Origin: Candidatus Sumerlaeota bacterium
GTDB lineage: Bacteria > Sumerlaeota > Sumerlaeia > SLMS01 > JAHLLQ01
Direction: 5' to 3'
Assembly (NCBI GenBank): GCA_030156535.1
Contig: JASGMJ010000006.1
Coordinates: 90,121 to 154,120, forward strand
DNA: 64,000 nucleotides
In this document: positions 44,693 to 53,480 of the stretch, piece by piece
Numbering within the stretch: the stretch's first letter is position 1
Layout: every line of letters starts with the position of its first letter
Translations under genes and position numbers: made by a program
The notes under the pieces: generated by a model
Seen by the model: only the letters and a program-made list of their open reading frames with translations
Database searches by the model: none
What the model was told of the DNA's origin: nothing

Positions 44693-47600
44693 TTACCGCG
44701 TCAGGAACGAAACCTTTGGCCGACCGGGCAGCTCGCGCAGCGCCTCGATGGCTGGCGGCGTCGGGTTGATGCGTGTCTGTCCGTTGGGCGAGAAGTGCGC
44801 CTTCACGTTCTCCGCCGCGCTGATGACGATCACCACGGGACGGCTGCCGCCAAACTTGCGGCACGTTTCGCTCAGTTCAAACAGCGCCTGCGAGCTCAGC
44901 GCCGCCGCGTCCCACTCCAGCACCACGCCGCGCGCCTCGTTGCGCAACTCCTCGGCCGGAATCACAACGTTTCCGTCGATCGAGGCGCGGTCGTTCCAGA
45001 CGCTCAACGTACCCTGGATCTGCACGACGGTATCGAGCCGCAGCTTCTCTCTCTGCTTTTCGTAGGAGCGCGAGAAGAACTTCACGTCGAACGATCCCGT
45101 CAGGTCCTCCAACTGCACGATGGCCCACGGGTTGCCATTCTTGTCGGTCTTTGGCATCAGGCCGGTGATGTAACCCACGACACGAACGGGAACGCGCTCG
45201 TTCCCCTTGATGGCGGCGGCGCGTTCCTCGATCGCGGAAGCCGTCAGGTCGCCGAACGACCGCATCTCCACTTCAAAGCGCCGCAGCGGGTGATTGGTAA
45301 GAAAGAAGCCGAGGATTTCCTTCTCGTATTCCGATTGTTGCTTGCTGTCCCAGGGCGGGAGCGCGGGGAGGCGGATCGTTTGGACGAGCGGCGTGGCGCC
45401 CGTTGCCTCCATGTCGAAGAGATCATCCTGGCCGCTGTCGGCCGCTCGGTGAATCTCCGAAGCCAGCGACATGATTTCGGGGAGCGCGGCCAACATCGCT
45501 GCGCGGTTCTTGTGCAGCGCATCGAACGCACCCGCCTTGATCAGCGCCTCCACCATGCGCGAGTTGATTTCCTCGCGCGGCATTCGCACGCAGAAATCCT
45601 GCAGGCTCTGGAACGGCCCGTTGGCGTCGCGTTCGCGCACGACGGCGCGGGCGAACGTGGTGCCCACCCCCTTGAGGCCGTTGAGCGCGTACCAGATTGC
45701 ATCGCCCTCGGGGTTGAAGTACTCGCGCGAGCGATTGATGTCGGGCGGCAGGACCTCGATCCCCACCTCGCGGCAGTGCGCCACGTACTTCGCAATCGCC
45801 TCCACCGTGCCCGCGATTTCATTCGTCAGCAGCGCGGCAAGAAAGTACGTGCGGTAGTGTGCGCGCAGGTACGCCGTGCGGAACGTGACGACGGCATAGG
45901 CGGCGGAGTGCGACTTGTTGAAGCCGTAGCTGGCGAAACTGACGACGTCGTTCCAGATCTTTTCGGCCAGGTCGCTGGGCACGCCGCTGTGGGCTGGCGC
46001 GTTGCCAACCCACTTTGTCTTCATCTTGGCCATCTCCTCGACCTTCTTCTTCCCCATGGCCTTGCGCAACTTGTCGGCCTCGCCGCGCGTAAAGCCCGAC
46101 ATCGCCATCGAGATGCGCATCACCTGTTCCTGGTACAGGATAACGCCGTAGGTCTCGCCGAGGATCGGTTCGAGGATCGGATGATCAAAGCGCACGGCCT
46201 CCTCGCCGTGCTTGCGGCGCACATACATGTCGTGCATTCCGGCGCCCAGGGGCCCGGGGCGGTAGAGCGCCAGCAACGCCGTGAGGTCCGAGAACTCCGT
46301 CGGCTTCAGGCGCCGCACGAGCGTCGTCATCCCCTCGGATTCCAACTGGAAGACGCCGGGCGTGTGCCCCTTCTGCAATTCCTCGTAGGTCTTGGGGTCG
46401 TCCGTCGGAATCGTGTTCCAGTCGATCTCGATCCCCTGACGCTCGCGCAACCAATCGGTGACGCGCTGGATGATGGTCAGGTTCTTGATGCCGAGGAAGT
46501 CCATTTTGAGAAGCCCGAGGGACTCCTCGCACTCGGTCATGGTGAACTGCGTGGCGGGGCGGTCTTCGCTCGGCGCCTTGTAGAGCGGGCAGTATTCGGT
46601 CAGCGGGCGGTCGGCGATGATGATGCCGGCGGCGTGCGTCGAGGCGTGCCGCACCATGCCTTCGATGCGCGTGGCCATGTCGAGCAGGCGCTTGATGGCG
46701 GGGTCGGTTTCGCTGAGTTCGCGCAGCTCGGCGGACTCTTCGAGTGCCTTCGGGATCGTCATCTTCAGGTCGGCGGGGATCGACTTTGCGACCTTGTTGA
46801 CGACATCGAGGGGAATGTCGAGCACCCGGCCCACGTCGCGCACCGCCGCCTTGGCCTTCATCGTTCCGAACGTGATGATCTGGCTGACGCAGTCCTCGCC
46901 GTACTTGCGGCGCACGTACTCGATCACCTCGCCGCGCCGCTCGAAGCAGAAGTCGATGTCGATGTCCGGCATCGAAAGGCGGTCGGGGTTGAGGAAACGT
47001 TCGAAGAGCAGGCCGTGCTCAAGCGGGCACAACTCCGTGATGCGCAGGGCGTAGGCCACCACCGAGCCCGCAGCCGACCCGCGCCCCGGCCCCACCGGAA
47101 TGCCCACCGAGCGCGCGTGCTCGATGAAGTCCGCCACGATCAGGAAGTAGGCGGGGAACTTCATCTTCTCGATCGTCGCCAGCTCGAACTCCGTGCGCTC
47201 CTTCACCAGATTGTCCGTGTCCGCGCGCGATCCGTAGCGCATCCGCACGCCTTCCCAGACCTTCTCGCGCAGGTACTCCATCTCAGTCTTGCCGTCGGGG
47301 CAGGGGAAGCGCGGCAGGCGGTATTGGCGCGGCGGCATCTCGACGTTGCACATTTCGGCAACGAGGCGGGTGTTGGAGATCGAGTCGGGGAGGTCGCGGA
47401 ACAGGTTCGCCATTTCCTCCGTCGACTTCATGTAAAATTCCGAGGAGTCGAACTTCATCCGCCCCGGATCGCTGAGCCGGGAAGCCGTTTGCACGCACAG
47501 CAGAACCTCGTGCATCTCCGCGTCGTCGCGCGTCATGTAGTGCGCGTCGTTCGTCGCGATCAGCTTCAGGTTGTGGCGCTTGGCCAGGTCGAGTGTCCCG

Positions 47601-48178
47601 GCATTGACGAGGCGCTGCTCCTTGAGGCCGTGGTCCTGCAACTCCATGAAAAAGCGTTCGCGGCCAAAGATGTCGATGAAGCGCCCTGTCAGGGCGTCCG
47701 CGCGCCCCATGTTTTCGTCCAGCAGCGCTCTTGGAATCAGCCCGGACAGGCACGAGGATGTGGCGATCAGCCCGCTGCTATGCGCCTCCAGCGTCTCAAA
47801 ATCGATGCGTGGCTTGTAGTAGAACCCCTCGATGAAGCCTGCCGACGAGAGCTTGCACAGGTTGCGGTAGCCCTCGTAGTTCTCCGCCAGAAGGAGCAGG
47901 TGGTGCGTGTTCTTCTGCTCGCCCGCGCCGCGGTCCTTGCGGCTCTTGGGCGTGATGTAGACCTCGCAGCCCATGATCGGCTTCACGCCGACCTTGTGGG
48001 CCGCTGCATAGAACTCCAGCGCCCCGAACAGCACGCCGTGATCCGTCAGCGCCACCGCCGACTGGCCCAGCGTCCCCTTCACATAGTTGAGCATCGGTTT
48101 GATGCGGTTCGCCCCATCGAGCAGACTGTACTCGGAATGGACGTGGAGATGCACAAAATCGGCAGGAGCGAATGCCAT
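44693..48178 (-). CDS. dnaE: DNA polymerase III alpha subunit
   Basis: 1161 residues, the length of DnaE-type replicative polymerase. The N-terminal PHP domain begins FVHLHVHSEYSLLDG. The polymerase core contains GPGRGSAAGS and PDIDIDFC (~407) with catalytic aspartates. The finger region has GFNKSHSAAYA, followed by the helix-hairpin-helix (ALNGLKGVGTTFA) and an OB fold (RVPVRVVGYITGLMP). The frame is open to 48262 but the family start MAFAPADFVHLHVH places ATG at 48178, with GAAGGG upstream. Confidence 0.97.
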   Translation of the reverse strand: MAFAPADFVHLHVHSEYSLLDGANRIKPMLNYVKGTLGQSAVALTDHGVLFGALEFYAAAHKVGVKPIMGCEVYITPKSRKDRGAGEQKNTHHLLLLAENYEGYRNLCKLSSAGFIEGFYYKPRIDFETLEAHSSGLIATSSCLSGLIPRALLDENMGRADALTGRFIDIFGRERFFMELQDHGLKEQRLVNAGTLDLAKRHNLKLIATNDAHYMTRDDAEMHEVLLCVQTASRLSDPGRMKFDSSEFYMKSTEEMANLFRDLPDSISNTRLVAEMCNVEMPPRQYRLPRFPCPDGKTEMEYLREKVWEGVRMRYGSRADTDNLVKERTEFELATIEKMKFPAYFLIVADFIEHARSVGIPVGPGRGSAAGSVVAYALRITELCPLEHGLLFERFLNPDRLSMPDIDIDFCFERRGEVIEYVRRKYGEDCVSQIITFGTMKAKAAVRDVGRVLDIPLDVVNKVAKSIPADLKMTIPKALEESAELRELSETDPAIKRLLDMATRIEGMVRHASTHAAGIIIADRPLTEYCPLYKAPSEDRPATQFTMTECEESLGLLKMDFLGIKNLTIIQRVTDWLRERQGIEIDWNTIPTDDPKTYEELQKGHTPGVFQLESEGMTTLVRRLKPTEFSDLTALLALYRPGPLGAGMHDMYVRRKHGEEAVRFDHPILEPILGETYGVILYQEQVMRISMAMSGFTRGEADKLRKAMGKKKVEEMAKMKTKWVGNAPAHSGVPSDLAEKIWNDVVSFASYGFNKSHSAAYAVVTFRTAYLRAHYRTYFLAALLTNEIAGTVEAIAKYVAHCREVGIEVLPPDINRSREYFNPEGDAIWYALNGLKGVGTTFARAVVRERDANGPFQSLQDFCVRMPREEINSRMVEALIKAGAFDALHKNRAAMLAALPEIMSLASEIHRAADSGQDDLFDMEATGATPLVQTIRLPALPPWDSKQQSEYEKEILGFFLTNHPLRRFEVEMRSFGDLTASAIEERAAAIKGNERVPVRVVGYITGLMPKTDKNGNPWAIVQLEDLTGSFDVKFFSRSYEKQREKLRLDTVVQIQGTLSVWNDRASIDGNVVIPAEELRNEARGVVLEWDAAALSSQALFELSETCRKFGGSRPVVIVISAAENVKAHFSPNGQTRINPTPPAIEALRELPGRPKVSFLTR

Positions 48179-48614
48179 GAGGAACCCTTCGGAAAACAGC
48201 CAGAGAGCGGGAGCGGGTGGCTTGGCAGAGGATGCCGCCCGAAAAAAGCGGCGACGGGCCAATCATGGACCGCACCCCGTCCGCTGTCCAAGCCGATTCT
48301 TCAGCCTTTTGGCGCTTCCTACAGTTCAACCCAAGCCCAATAAATACAATGCTCCATGGTCTCTCACAGGCAAATTCTCCCCTGCCGGGTTTTTGAGTTC
48401 GCAGGGGTTACACGGAACGTGCTCGAAACGGAAATCCATCTGACGACGCGCCCCCGGCAGGCCGCCAGGATGGCTCTTTTTATTCACTGAGCGCCGTATG
48501 GCTCACGCCAAAAGAACCACTTCGCCGGGAGGCTCTTTTTGACAAGAACAGCCAACCCCTTTGCGCTCAGGCATGAAGGCTCGTCGAGCCACCTGCTTCC
48601 CGCCGTCCTGCACA

Positions 48615-48630
48615 TGGCACGCCAAACGCA
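48615..48630 (+). promoter_or_regulatory. glnA: Possible sigma54 promoter for glnA
   Basis: TGGCACGCCAAACGCA keeps the invariant GG and GC with the correct spacing of the -24/-12 consensus TGGCAC-N5-TTGC; the two T of the -12 box are replaced by AC. It lies ~95 bases before the glnA start. glnA is a classical sigma54 target in proteobacteria; whether this host uses it is unknown. Confidence 0.4.
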
Positions 48631-48639
48631 TCGGAAGGG

Positions 48640-48670
48640 AGCCCCAGTCTCCCCCGGGAGGCCGGGGGCT
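48640..48670 (+). promoter_or_regulatory. glnA: Two-step hairpin in the glnA leader
   Basis: Outer arms AGCCCC / GGGGCT and inner arms CTCCC / GGGAG form a compact G+C-rich hairpin 53 bases upstream of the glnA ATG. It could modulate translation or mark the mRNA 5' end. It does not match a glutamine riboswitch that I recognise. Confidence 0.4.
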
Positions 48671-48723
48671 TGCCGCACAGATGGAACCAGCAGCGGCCAT
48701 TTTCACCCGAGAGGGATGCGCGA

Positions 48724-50151
48724 ATGAAACCCGCCGACGTCACTAAACTCATCAAGGAAAAAAACATCCAGTTCGTGGACGTGAAGTTCATGGACTTCCC
48801 GGGCTCGCAGCAGCACACGACCTACTCCGCCGCCAGCTTCGACGAATCGACCATGGAAAACGGCATCGGGTTCGACGGCTCGTCGATCCGCGGCTGGCAG
48901 GCCATCGACCAGTCCGACATGCTCATCATGCCGGACCCGGCCACGGCAATGATCGACCCCTTCTGCGAGATCCCAACGCTGAGCATCATCGGCAACATCC
49001 TCGACCCGATCACCAAGGAAAAGTACACGCGCGACCCGCGCAACACGGCCATCAAGGCCGAAGCCTACCTGAAGTCCACGGGAATCGGCGACAAGGCCTT
49101 CGTCGGCCCCGAGCTTGAGTTCTTCGTCTTCTCCGAGGCCCTGTACGACTCCAAGGCGAACACGTCCTTCTACCGCGTTGATTCCCCCGAAGGCGTCTGG
49201 AACTCGGGCGTGGACGAGCGCGAGGACTACGGCCGCCCCAACCTCGGCCGCAAGATCCCCTACAAGGGCGGCTACTTCCCCGTCCAGCCCACCGACACGC
49301 TGATGAACCTGCGCAACGAAATCGTCTCGATCATGAACGAGTACGGTCTCGAAATCGAACTTCACCACCACGAAGTCGCCACCGGCGGACAGTGCGAAAT
49401 CGGCATGAGATTCGACACCCTGCTCGCCATGGCCGACAAGTGCGCGCTCTACAAGTACATCATCAAGAACGTGTGCGCCAACCACGGCCTCACGGCCTGC
49501 TTCATGCCCAAGCCCCTGTTTGGCGACAACGGCTCGGGGATGCACACGCACATCTCGGTCTGGAAGGGCGCCAAGAACCTGTTCGCCGGCAACGGCTACG
49601 CGGGCCTGAGCGAAACCGGCCTCTTCTTCATCGGCGGCATCCTCAAGCACGCCCGCGCCATCCTCGCCTTCACCAATCCCACCACCAACAGCTACAAGCG
49701 CCTGGTCCCCGGCTACGAGGCACCCGTCAACCTGGCCTACAGCCAGCGCAACCGCTCGGCCGCCATCCGCATCCCCATGTACAACCAGAGCGAGAAGGCC
49801 AAGCGCATGGAGTTCCGCTGCCCCGACCCGACCGCCAACCCCTACTGGGCCTTCTCCGCCATCCTCATGGCCGGACTCGACGGCGTCCAGAACCGCATCC
49901 ACCCGGGCGAGCCGCTCGACAAGAACATCTACGATCTTCCCGCCGAGATCGCCAAGGCCGTTCCGAAGGCCTGCGGCAGCCTCGACGAATCCCTCGCCGC
50001 GCTTGAGGAAGATCACGAGTTCCTGCTCAAGGGCGACGTCTTCACCGAAGACGTCATCGAAACCTGGATCGAGTACAAGACCAAGAACGAAGTCGATGCT
50101 CTCCGCCTTCGTCCCCACCCCCACGAGTTCATGCTCTACTACGACGTTTGA
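48724..50151 (+). CDS. glnA: Glutamine synthetase, type I
   Basis: 475 residues, dodecameric GSI, converting glutamate, ammonia and ATP to glutamine. Motifs: FDGSSIRGW, the GPELEFFVF metal/substrate segment, ATP-binding [23 protein letters not shown] and [16 protein letters not shown]. The adenylylation region NIYDLP (Tyr403) is conserved, so GlnE-type control is possible (GSI-beta). ATG 48724 has GAGAGGGAT upstream. A PII gene follows 97 bases later. Confidence 0.97.
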   Translation: MKPADVTKLIKEKNIQFVDVKFMDFPGSQQHTTYSAASFDESTMENGIGFDGSSIRGWQAIDQSDMLIMPDPATAMIDPFCEIPTLSIIGNILDPITKEKYTRDPRNTAIKAEAYLKSTGIGDKAFVGPELEFFVFSEALYDSKANTSFYRVDSPEGVWNSGVDEREDYGRPNLGRKIPYKGGYFPVQPTDTLMNLRNEIVSIMNEYGLEIELHHHEVATGGQCEIGMRFDTLLAMADKCALYKYIIKNVCANHGLTACFMPKPLFGDNGSGMHTHISVWKGAKNLFAGNGYAGLSETGLFFIGGILKHARAILAFTNPTTNSYKRLVPGYEAPVNLAYSQRNRSAAIRIPMYNQSEKAKRMEFRCPDPTANPYWAFSAILMAGLDGVQNRIHPGEPLDKNIYDLPAEIAKAVPKACGSLDESLAALEEDHEFLLKGDVFTEDVIETWIEYKTKNEVDALRLRPHPHEFMLYYDV

Positions 50152-50168
50152 TCGTCGAAGTCACACCA

Positions 50169-50201
50169 CCCGGGGACGGAGCTTGCGCCGCCGTTCCCGG
50201 G
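50169..50201 (+). terminator. Hairpin between glnA and the PII gene
   Basis: CCCGGGGACGG / CCGTTCCCGGG pair with one mismatch around an 11-base loop. No T-run follows, so it probably attenuates or stabilises rather than ends the transcript, letting some reads continue into the PII gene. Confidence 0.45.
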
Positions 50202-50248
50202 CTTCCTAACATCGCCACACTGAATAGCGCCGAAGACGAGGAACGAAA

Positions 50249-50587
50249 ATGAAGAAAATCGAAGCGATCATCAAGCCCCACCGCATCGAAGACATCCGCA
50301 CCGAGCTGTCCCAGCTCGGTATCATCGGCATCACGGCGTGGGATGTCCGCGGCTTCGGCCGCCAAAAAGGGCACCAGGAACTCTACCGTGGCAGCGAGTA
50401 CCAGGTCAGCTTCGTCCCCAAAATCAAGATGGAAATCGTCGTTCCCGATGAGAAGGTCGAGGAAGTGGTGAACACGATCCGCAAGACGGCCAACTCCGGC
50501 ACAATCGGCGACGGCAAAATTTTCGTCTCCGACATCGGCCGCGCCGTCCGCATCCGCACCGGCGAAGAGAACGAGGAAGCTCTCTAG
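50249..50587 (+). CDS. glnB: Nitrogen regulatory protein PII
   Basis: 112 residues, the normal PII length. PII senses 2-oxoglutarate, ATP/ADP and energy status and controls GlnA adenylylation, NtrB or transporters. The T-loop is intact (GRQKGHQELYRGSEY) with the uridylylation site Tyr51. The B-loop TGTIGDGK-like segment is present as SGTIGDGKIF, and the C-loop as RIRTGEENEEAL. ATG follows GAGGAAC. No amtB is adjacent, so glnB and glnK cannot be told apart. Confidence 0.96.
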   Translation: MKKIEAIIKPHRIEDIRTELSQLGIIGITAWDVRGFGRQKGHQELYRGSEYQVSFVPKIKMEIVVPDEKVEEVVNTIRKTANSGTIGDGKIFVSDIGRAVRIRTGEENEEAL

Positions 50588-50616
50588 GCATACCCCCTCT
50601 CCCCCACCTGATTGCC

Positions 50617-50655
50617 ACCGGCCCCGAAGCACATGCTCCGGGGCCGGTTTTGTTT
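50617..50655 (+). terminator. Intrinsic terminator after the PII gene
   Basis: Perfect 10-bp stem ACCGGCCCCG / CGGGGCCGGT with a 12-base loop and the tail TTTTGTTT, ending the glnA-PII unit. Confidence 0.88.
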
Positions 50656-50684
50656 CTTCGGTGGATGGGCAATTCCGCCCCGTA

Positions 50685-50933
50685 CTACGCCTCGGGATAG
50701 GGCGACCCCGTCAGCGGCGGCGGGAACAGCACCGCCAGCACGGCCTTCAAGCGTCTCTGCCAGGCCCCTTCGCCACGCCGCAGCGCACGGCGGCGCTCGG
50801 CCAGCGCCCGGCGCGAACGCTCCATCAGAATCTCCTGCTCGCTTCGCGGCAGGTCACCGAAACACATCTCCTGGGCGTGCCGTTGTAGCACGGCCGCCTG
50901 GAATCCAACCGCAACATACTGGAGGTGATACAT
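50685..50933 (-). CDS. Small basic protein of unknown function
   Basis: 82 residues from ATG 50933 (an upstream start would add nine). Central Arg-rich helix (RSRRALAERRRALRRGEGAWQRRL) and a hydrophobic end. No known motif. It occupies the gap between the PII terminator and the flavoenzyme gene, opposite in strand. Coding evidence rests only on an open frame of moderate length and is weak. Confidence 0.35.
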   Translation of the reverse strand: MYHLQYVAVGFQAAVLQRHAQEMCFGDLPRSEQEILMERSRRALAERRRALRRGEGAWQRRLKAVLAVLFPPPLTGSPYPEA

Positions 50934-51216
50934 GGAAAACCTGTGTCCTTGACGAATCATTCGTTGTTCCTGTGGGCGCTCTCATCGGGCAGCCCGCTGC
51001 CCAAAAGCTCTTCGGACCACCGCACCGTGACAAGGCCACCCCGATGCCCCGCCGCCCCGTTCGAGTTAAGCGTTTCGCGGATCGTAAGGAGTCCTAACTA
51101 TTTTCTCCTGAAGCAACAGACTCCAATTGGCGCGGGTCGGTGTTGACAGCTTCCGACCTCACAAGCCTACCATGGCACCGTCGTCAGCAATGGCGCAGTA
51201 CCTCAGGTTTGTGGAA

Positions 51217-52524
51217 ATGGCCGACAGTCCCTCTTCCAGCGATTCTTCCGATCCTCCCCAGTCCGAAGACGCCCCTCGATTGCCCCGCCCGGGCAGTGCG
51301 CCCATCCGCGACCGCTACGACGCAATCGTCGTCGGTCTTGGTGTCATGGGTCTGGCCACGTGCCGTGAGCTGTCGCGCCGGGGCCTGCGCACTCTCGGCC
51401 TCGAACAATACGACCTTCATCACGACCAAGGCTGCTCGCACGGCTCCACCCGCATCATCCGCCGCGCCTATTCAGAACACCCCTCCTACGTTCCCCTCGT
51501 GGAGCGCGCTTTCGATCTCTGGCGCGACACCGAGGAGGAATCCGGCCAGACCCTGCTGAACACCTGCGGGATGCTGACGGCAGGCCCCGCCAAGGGACGC
51601 ATCGTCCCCCCCGTGCTCGCCACCCGCGAAAAGTACCCGTTCGACTGCGAGCTGCTGACTCCCGGCGAGGTCAACGAGCGCTTTCCCGCCATTGGCTTCC
51701 CACTGGACAAGGACCTCGTTGCCGTCCACGAACCGGGTGGAGGCTACCTCTACGCCGACCGTGCCCTGGAGGCTTTTGCCAGCTCGGCACGCGCCAATGG
51801 TGCCACCCTGCTCGACTGCCACCACGTCCGCCACTGGACCGAGGAGCCCGGACGCGTCCTCGTCGAAAGCGAGGAGGGCACCTTCGAGGCTCCCTTCCTG
51901 ATTCTCACAACCGGTCCCTGGGCAAAGCCCCTTCTCTCCCAATTCGGCATCGAAGTCACGCTCTTGCGCAAACTCGTCTTCTGGTACCTGGCCGAGAACG
52001 AGCAACTGATCCGCGCCGGAACAATGCCCAGCTTTGCCATCGAATCGCCACGCGGCATTTACTACGGCGTGCCCGACAATCATGACACGCCGGAGGAAGG
52101 GCTGAAGATCGGGCGCCACGACAACACACCCGAGCTGCTGGAAATCGCCACGCTGGACTCGGGCGAGGAGATGCGCGTCGAACGCTGGATCGACGACCAG
52201 GAGGACTTGGTGCGCCCCATGATCGAGGCTTTCGCGCGCGAATACTTTGCGCCCGGCCTGCTGTGCGGCGAAAGCCGCGAACTCGTCCCCAGCGACATGG
52301 CCGTGCGCCAATACTGCCTCTCGCCCGACGGCCACTTCCTCATCGGCCACATCCCCGGCAGCAGCCGCATCGCCGCTGCAACGGGCTTCAGCGGCCACGG
52401 CTTCAAGTTCGCCCCCGTCGTCGCCGAACTCTTGGCCGACATGGCGGAAAACAAACCGCCCACGCCGGGAGCCGATTTCCTGCGGCTCGACCGCTTGGCA
52501 GGCAGCGCACGCACGGGCAGATAA
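51217..52524 (+). CDS. Monomeric sarcosine oxidase / N-methyl-amino-acid oxidase-like flavoenzyme
   Basis: 435 residues from ATG 51217 (earlier ATGs at 51172 and 51190 and a TTG at 51127 are possible; none has a good ribosome-binding site). Rossmann FAD motif DAIVVGLGVMGLATCRELSRRG (read from residue ~30) is followed by GCSHGSTRIIRRAY, typical of MSOX/SolA. QYCLSPDGHFLIG keeps the Cys that binds FAD covalently in monomeric sarcosine oxidases, and GFSGHGFKFAPVVAE is the C-terminal FAD motif. Likely oxidises an N-methylated amino acid to the free amine, formaldehyde and H2O2. Substrate uncertain. Confidence 0.88.
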   Translation: MADSPSSSDSSDPPQSEDAPRLPRPGSAPIRDRYDAIVVGLGVMGLATCRELSRRGLRTLGLEQYDLHHDQGCSHGSTRIIRRAYSEHPSYVPLVERAFDLWRDTEEESGQTLLNTCGMLTAGPAKGRIVPPVLATREKYPFDCELLTPGEVNERFPAIGFPLDKDLVAVHEPGGGYLYADRALEAFASSARANGATLLDCHHVRHWTEEPGRVLVESEEGTFEAPFLILTTGPWAKPLLSQFGIEVTLLRKLVFWYLAENEQLIRAGTMPSFAIESPRGIYYGVPDNHDTPEEGLKIGRHDNTPELLEIATLDSGEEMRVERWIDDQEDLVRPMIEAFAREYFAPGLLCGESRELVPSDMAVRQYCLSPDGHFLIGHIPGSSRIAAATGFSGHGFKFAPVVAELLADMAENKPPTPGADFLRLDRLAGSARTGR

Positions 52525-52531
52525 CGCGCTG

Positions 52532-52906
52532 TCAGATCAAGATCAACAGAACCGCCGGAATCACTCCCAGCAGCACGCCCAGCGGCAGCAGGGGCGGGAG
52601 CGCGAACGCAACCCAGCGGAAATGCCCAATGGGCGCGGCCACACCAGCCGTGCCGGCGCCCACAACGAACGCCAGAAACAGAAACCAGTACTGACGCATC
52701 AGCATGTCCACGTTGAGGACCAGGAGCGAAATGCCGGGGAGTTCCATCCCCTGTTGCTCGAACCGGTTGATCAAGAGCGGAACAATTGCCACTTCGAGGG
52801 ACACCAGAACCGCTGTCATCAAGGCCATCACCACGGCACCCACAATTGCCGGCACGGAGACGGCCGAAGGACGGCTGGACTCACAAGGAATCATGACTTC
52901 GCTCAC
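52532..52906 (-). CDS. Small membrane protein resembling a GspF C-terminal helix pair
   Basis: 124 residues from GTG 52906, which follows GGAGG and overlaps the Nudix stop (GTGA). Three hydrophobic helices. The order helix - VPLLINRFEQQGMELP - amphipathic helix - WFLFLAFVVG recalls the membrane end of type II secretion/type IV pilus GspF domains. No full GspF and no other secretion genes are here, so it is either a stand-alone relative or chance similarity. Confidence 0.6.
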   Translation of the reverse strand: MSEVMIPCESSRPSAVSVPAIVGAVVMALMTAVLVSLEVAIVPLLINRFEQQGMELPGISLLVLNVDMLMRQYWFLFLAFVVGAGTAGVAAPIGHFRWVAFALPPLLPLGVLLGVIPAVLLILI

Positions 52907-53448
52907 GAGAGACCTCCTCGAATATGCTTCTCGGCGAAGCGAAGCCCGATGTAGACCTTGGGATCGACAAGGAATCCCGCGCGTTCCTTCTCCGCAATCC
53001 AGTCGCCCACGCCGCCAATCGGCACTTCGTGGACGATGATGCTTTCGTCGTCGACGCCCCCTCCGGCCCCGGTCTTCCGCAAACCGGTGGCGAGGAAGAA
53101 CGTGACGACCTCCGTGGAAAGACCCGGCGAGGGCGGCCCTGAGGCAATGCGGCGCCACGTGTGCGCTTCGTAGCCCGTCTCTTCGAGGAGCTCGCGGCGC
53201 GCCGCACTCTCCAGCGTTTCGTCCGGCGGGCCGTCGTCACCGACAAGTCCGGCGGGCAGCTCCATGACGGCGCACTGCACGGGAATGCGGTACTGCTCGA
53301 CGAGCACCAGCTTGCCGTCATCGGTCACCGGGGCGACGGCAATGATACCCGTGATGCCGGGGCGTTCGGCGTACTCCCAGCCGTCACGCAGACGGAGGAC
53401 GAGGTGTTGTCCATCGTACAGGGTCTTGACGCCGGAGGGAGAAGACAT
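52903..53448 (-). CDS. Nudix hydrolase, ADP-ribose pyrophosphatase-like
   Basis: 181 residues. The N-terminal dimerisation strands plus VLVEQYRIPVQCAVMELPAGLVG match the ADPRase/NudF group. The Nudix helix is present (ETLESAARRELLEETGY); its leading glycine is shifted by one residue from the strict consensus by GDDGPPD. AEVVTFF-like STEVVTFFLATGL and a Glu-rich loop follow. Likely cleaves ADP-ribose or a related NDP-sugar. ATG 53448; coupled by 4-bp overlap to the small membrane protein gene. Confidence 0.86.
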   Translation of the reverse strand: MSSPSGVKTLYDGQHLVLRLRDGWEYAERPGITGIIAVAPVTDDGKLVLVEQYRIPVQCAVMELPAGLVGDDGPPDETLESAARRELLEETGYEAHTWRRIASGPPSPGLSTEVVTFFLATGLRKTGAGGGVDDESIIVHEVPIGGVGDWIAEKERAGFLVDPKVYIGLRFAEKHIRGGLS

Positions 53449-53480
53449 GGGGGCTCTCGGTTCGGACGAAAGGCGGGGCA

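Larger units (their letters stand above)
48179..48723. other. 545-base non-coding region between dnaE and glnA
   Basis: No gene supported. It contains the decamer GGCTCTTTTT twice (48472-48481 and 48531-48540), a TTGACA at 48539-48544 without a matching -10 box, a sigma54-like element and a strong hairpin (both listed separately). This length and layout suit a regulated glnA leader plus the dnaE promoter on the other strand. Confidence 0.5.

Noticed and set aside
44795..48343. Plus-strand open frame of ~1180 codons opposite dnaE
   Set aside because: Antisense shadow of a secure dnaE; composition is Arg/His/Leu-rich and lacks any motif.
48539..48567. TTGACA with a 17-base spacer upstream of glnA as a sigma70 promoter
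   Set aside because: The corresponding -10 hexamer is TGCGCT, too far from TATAAT to support a call.
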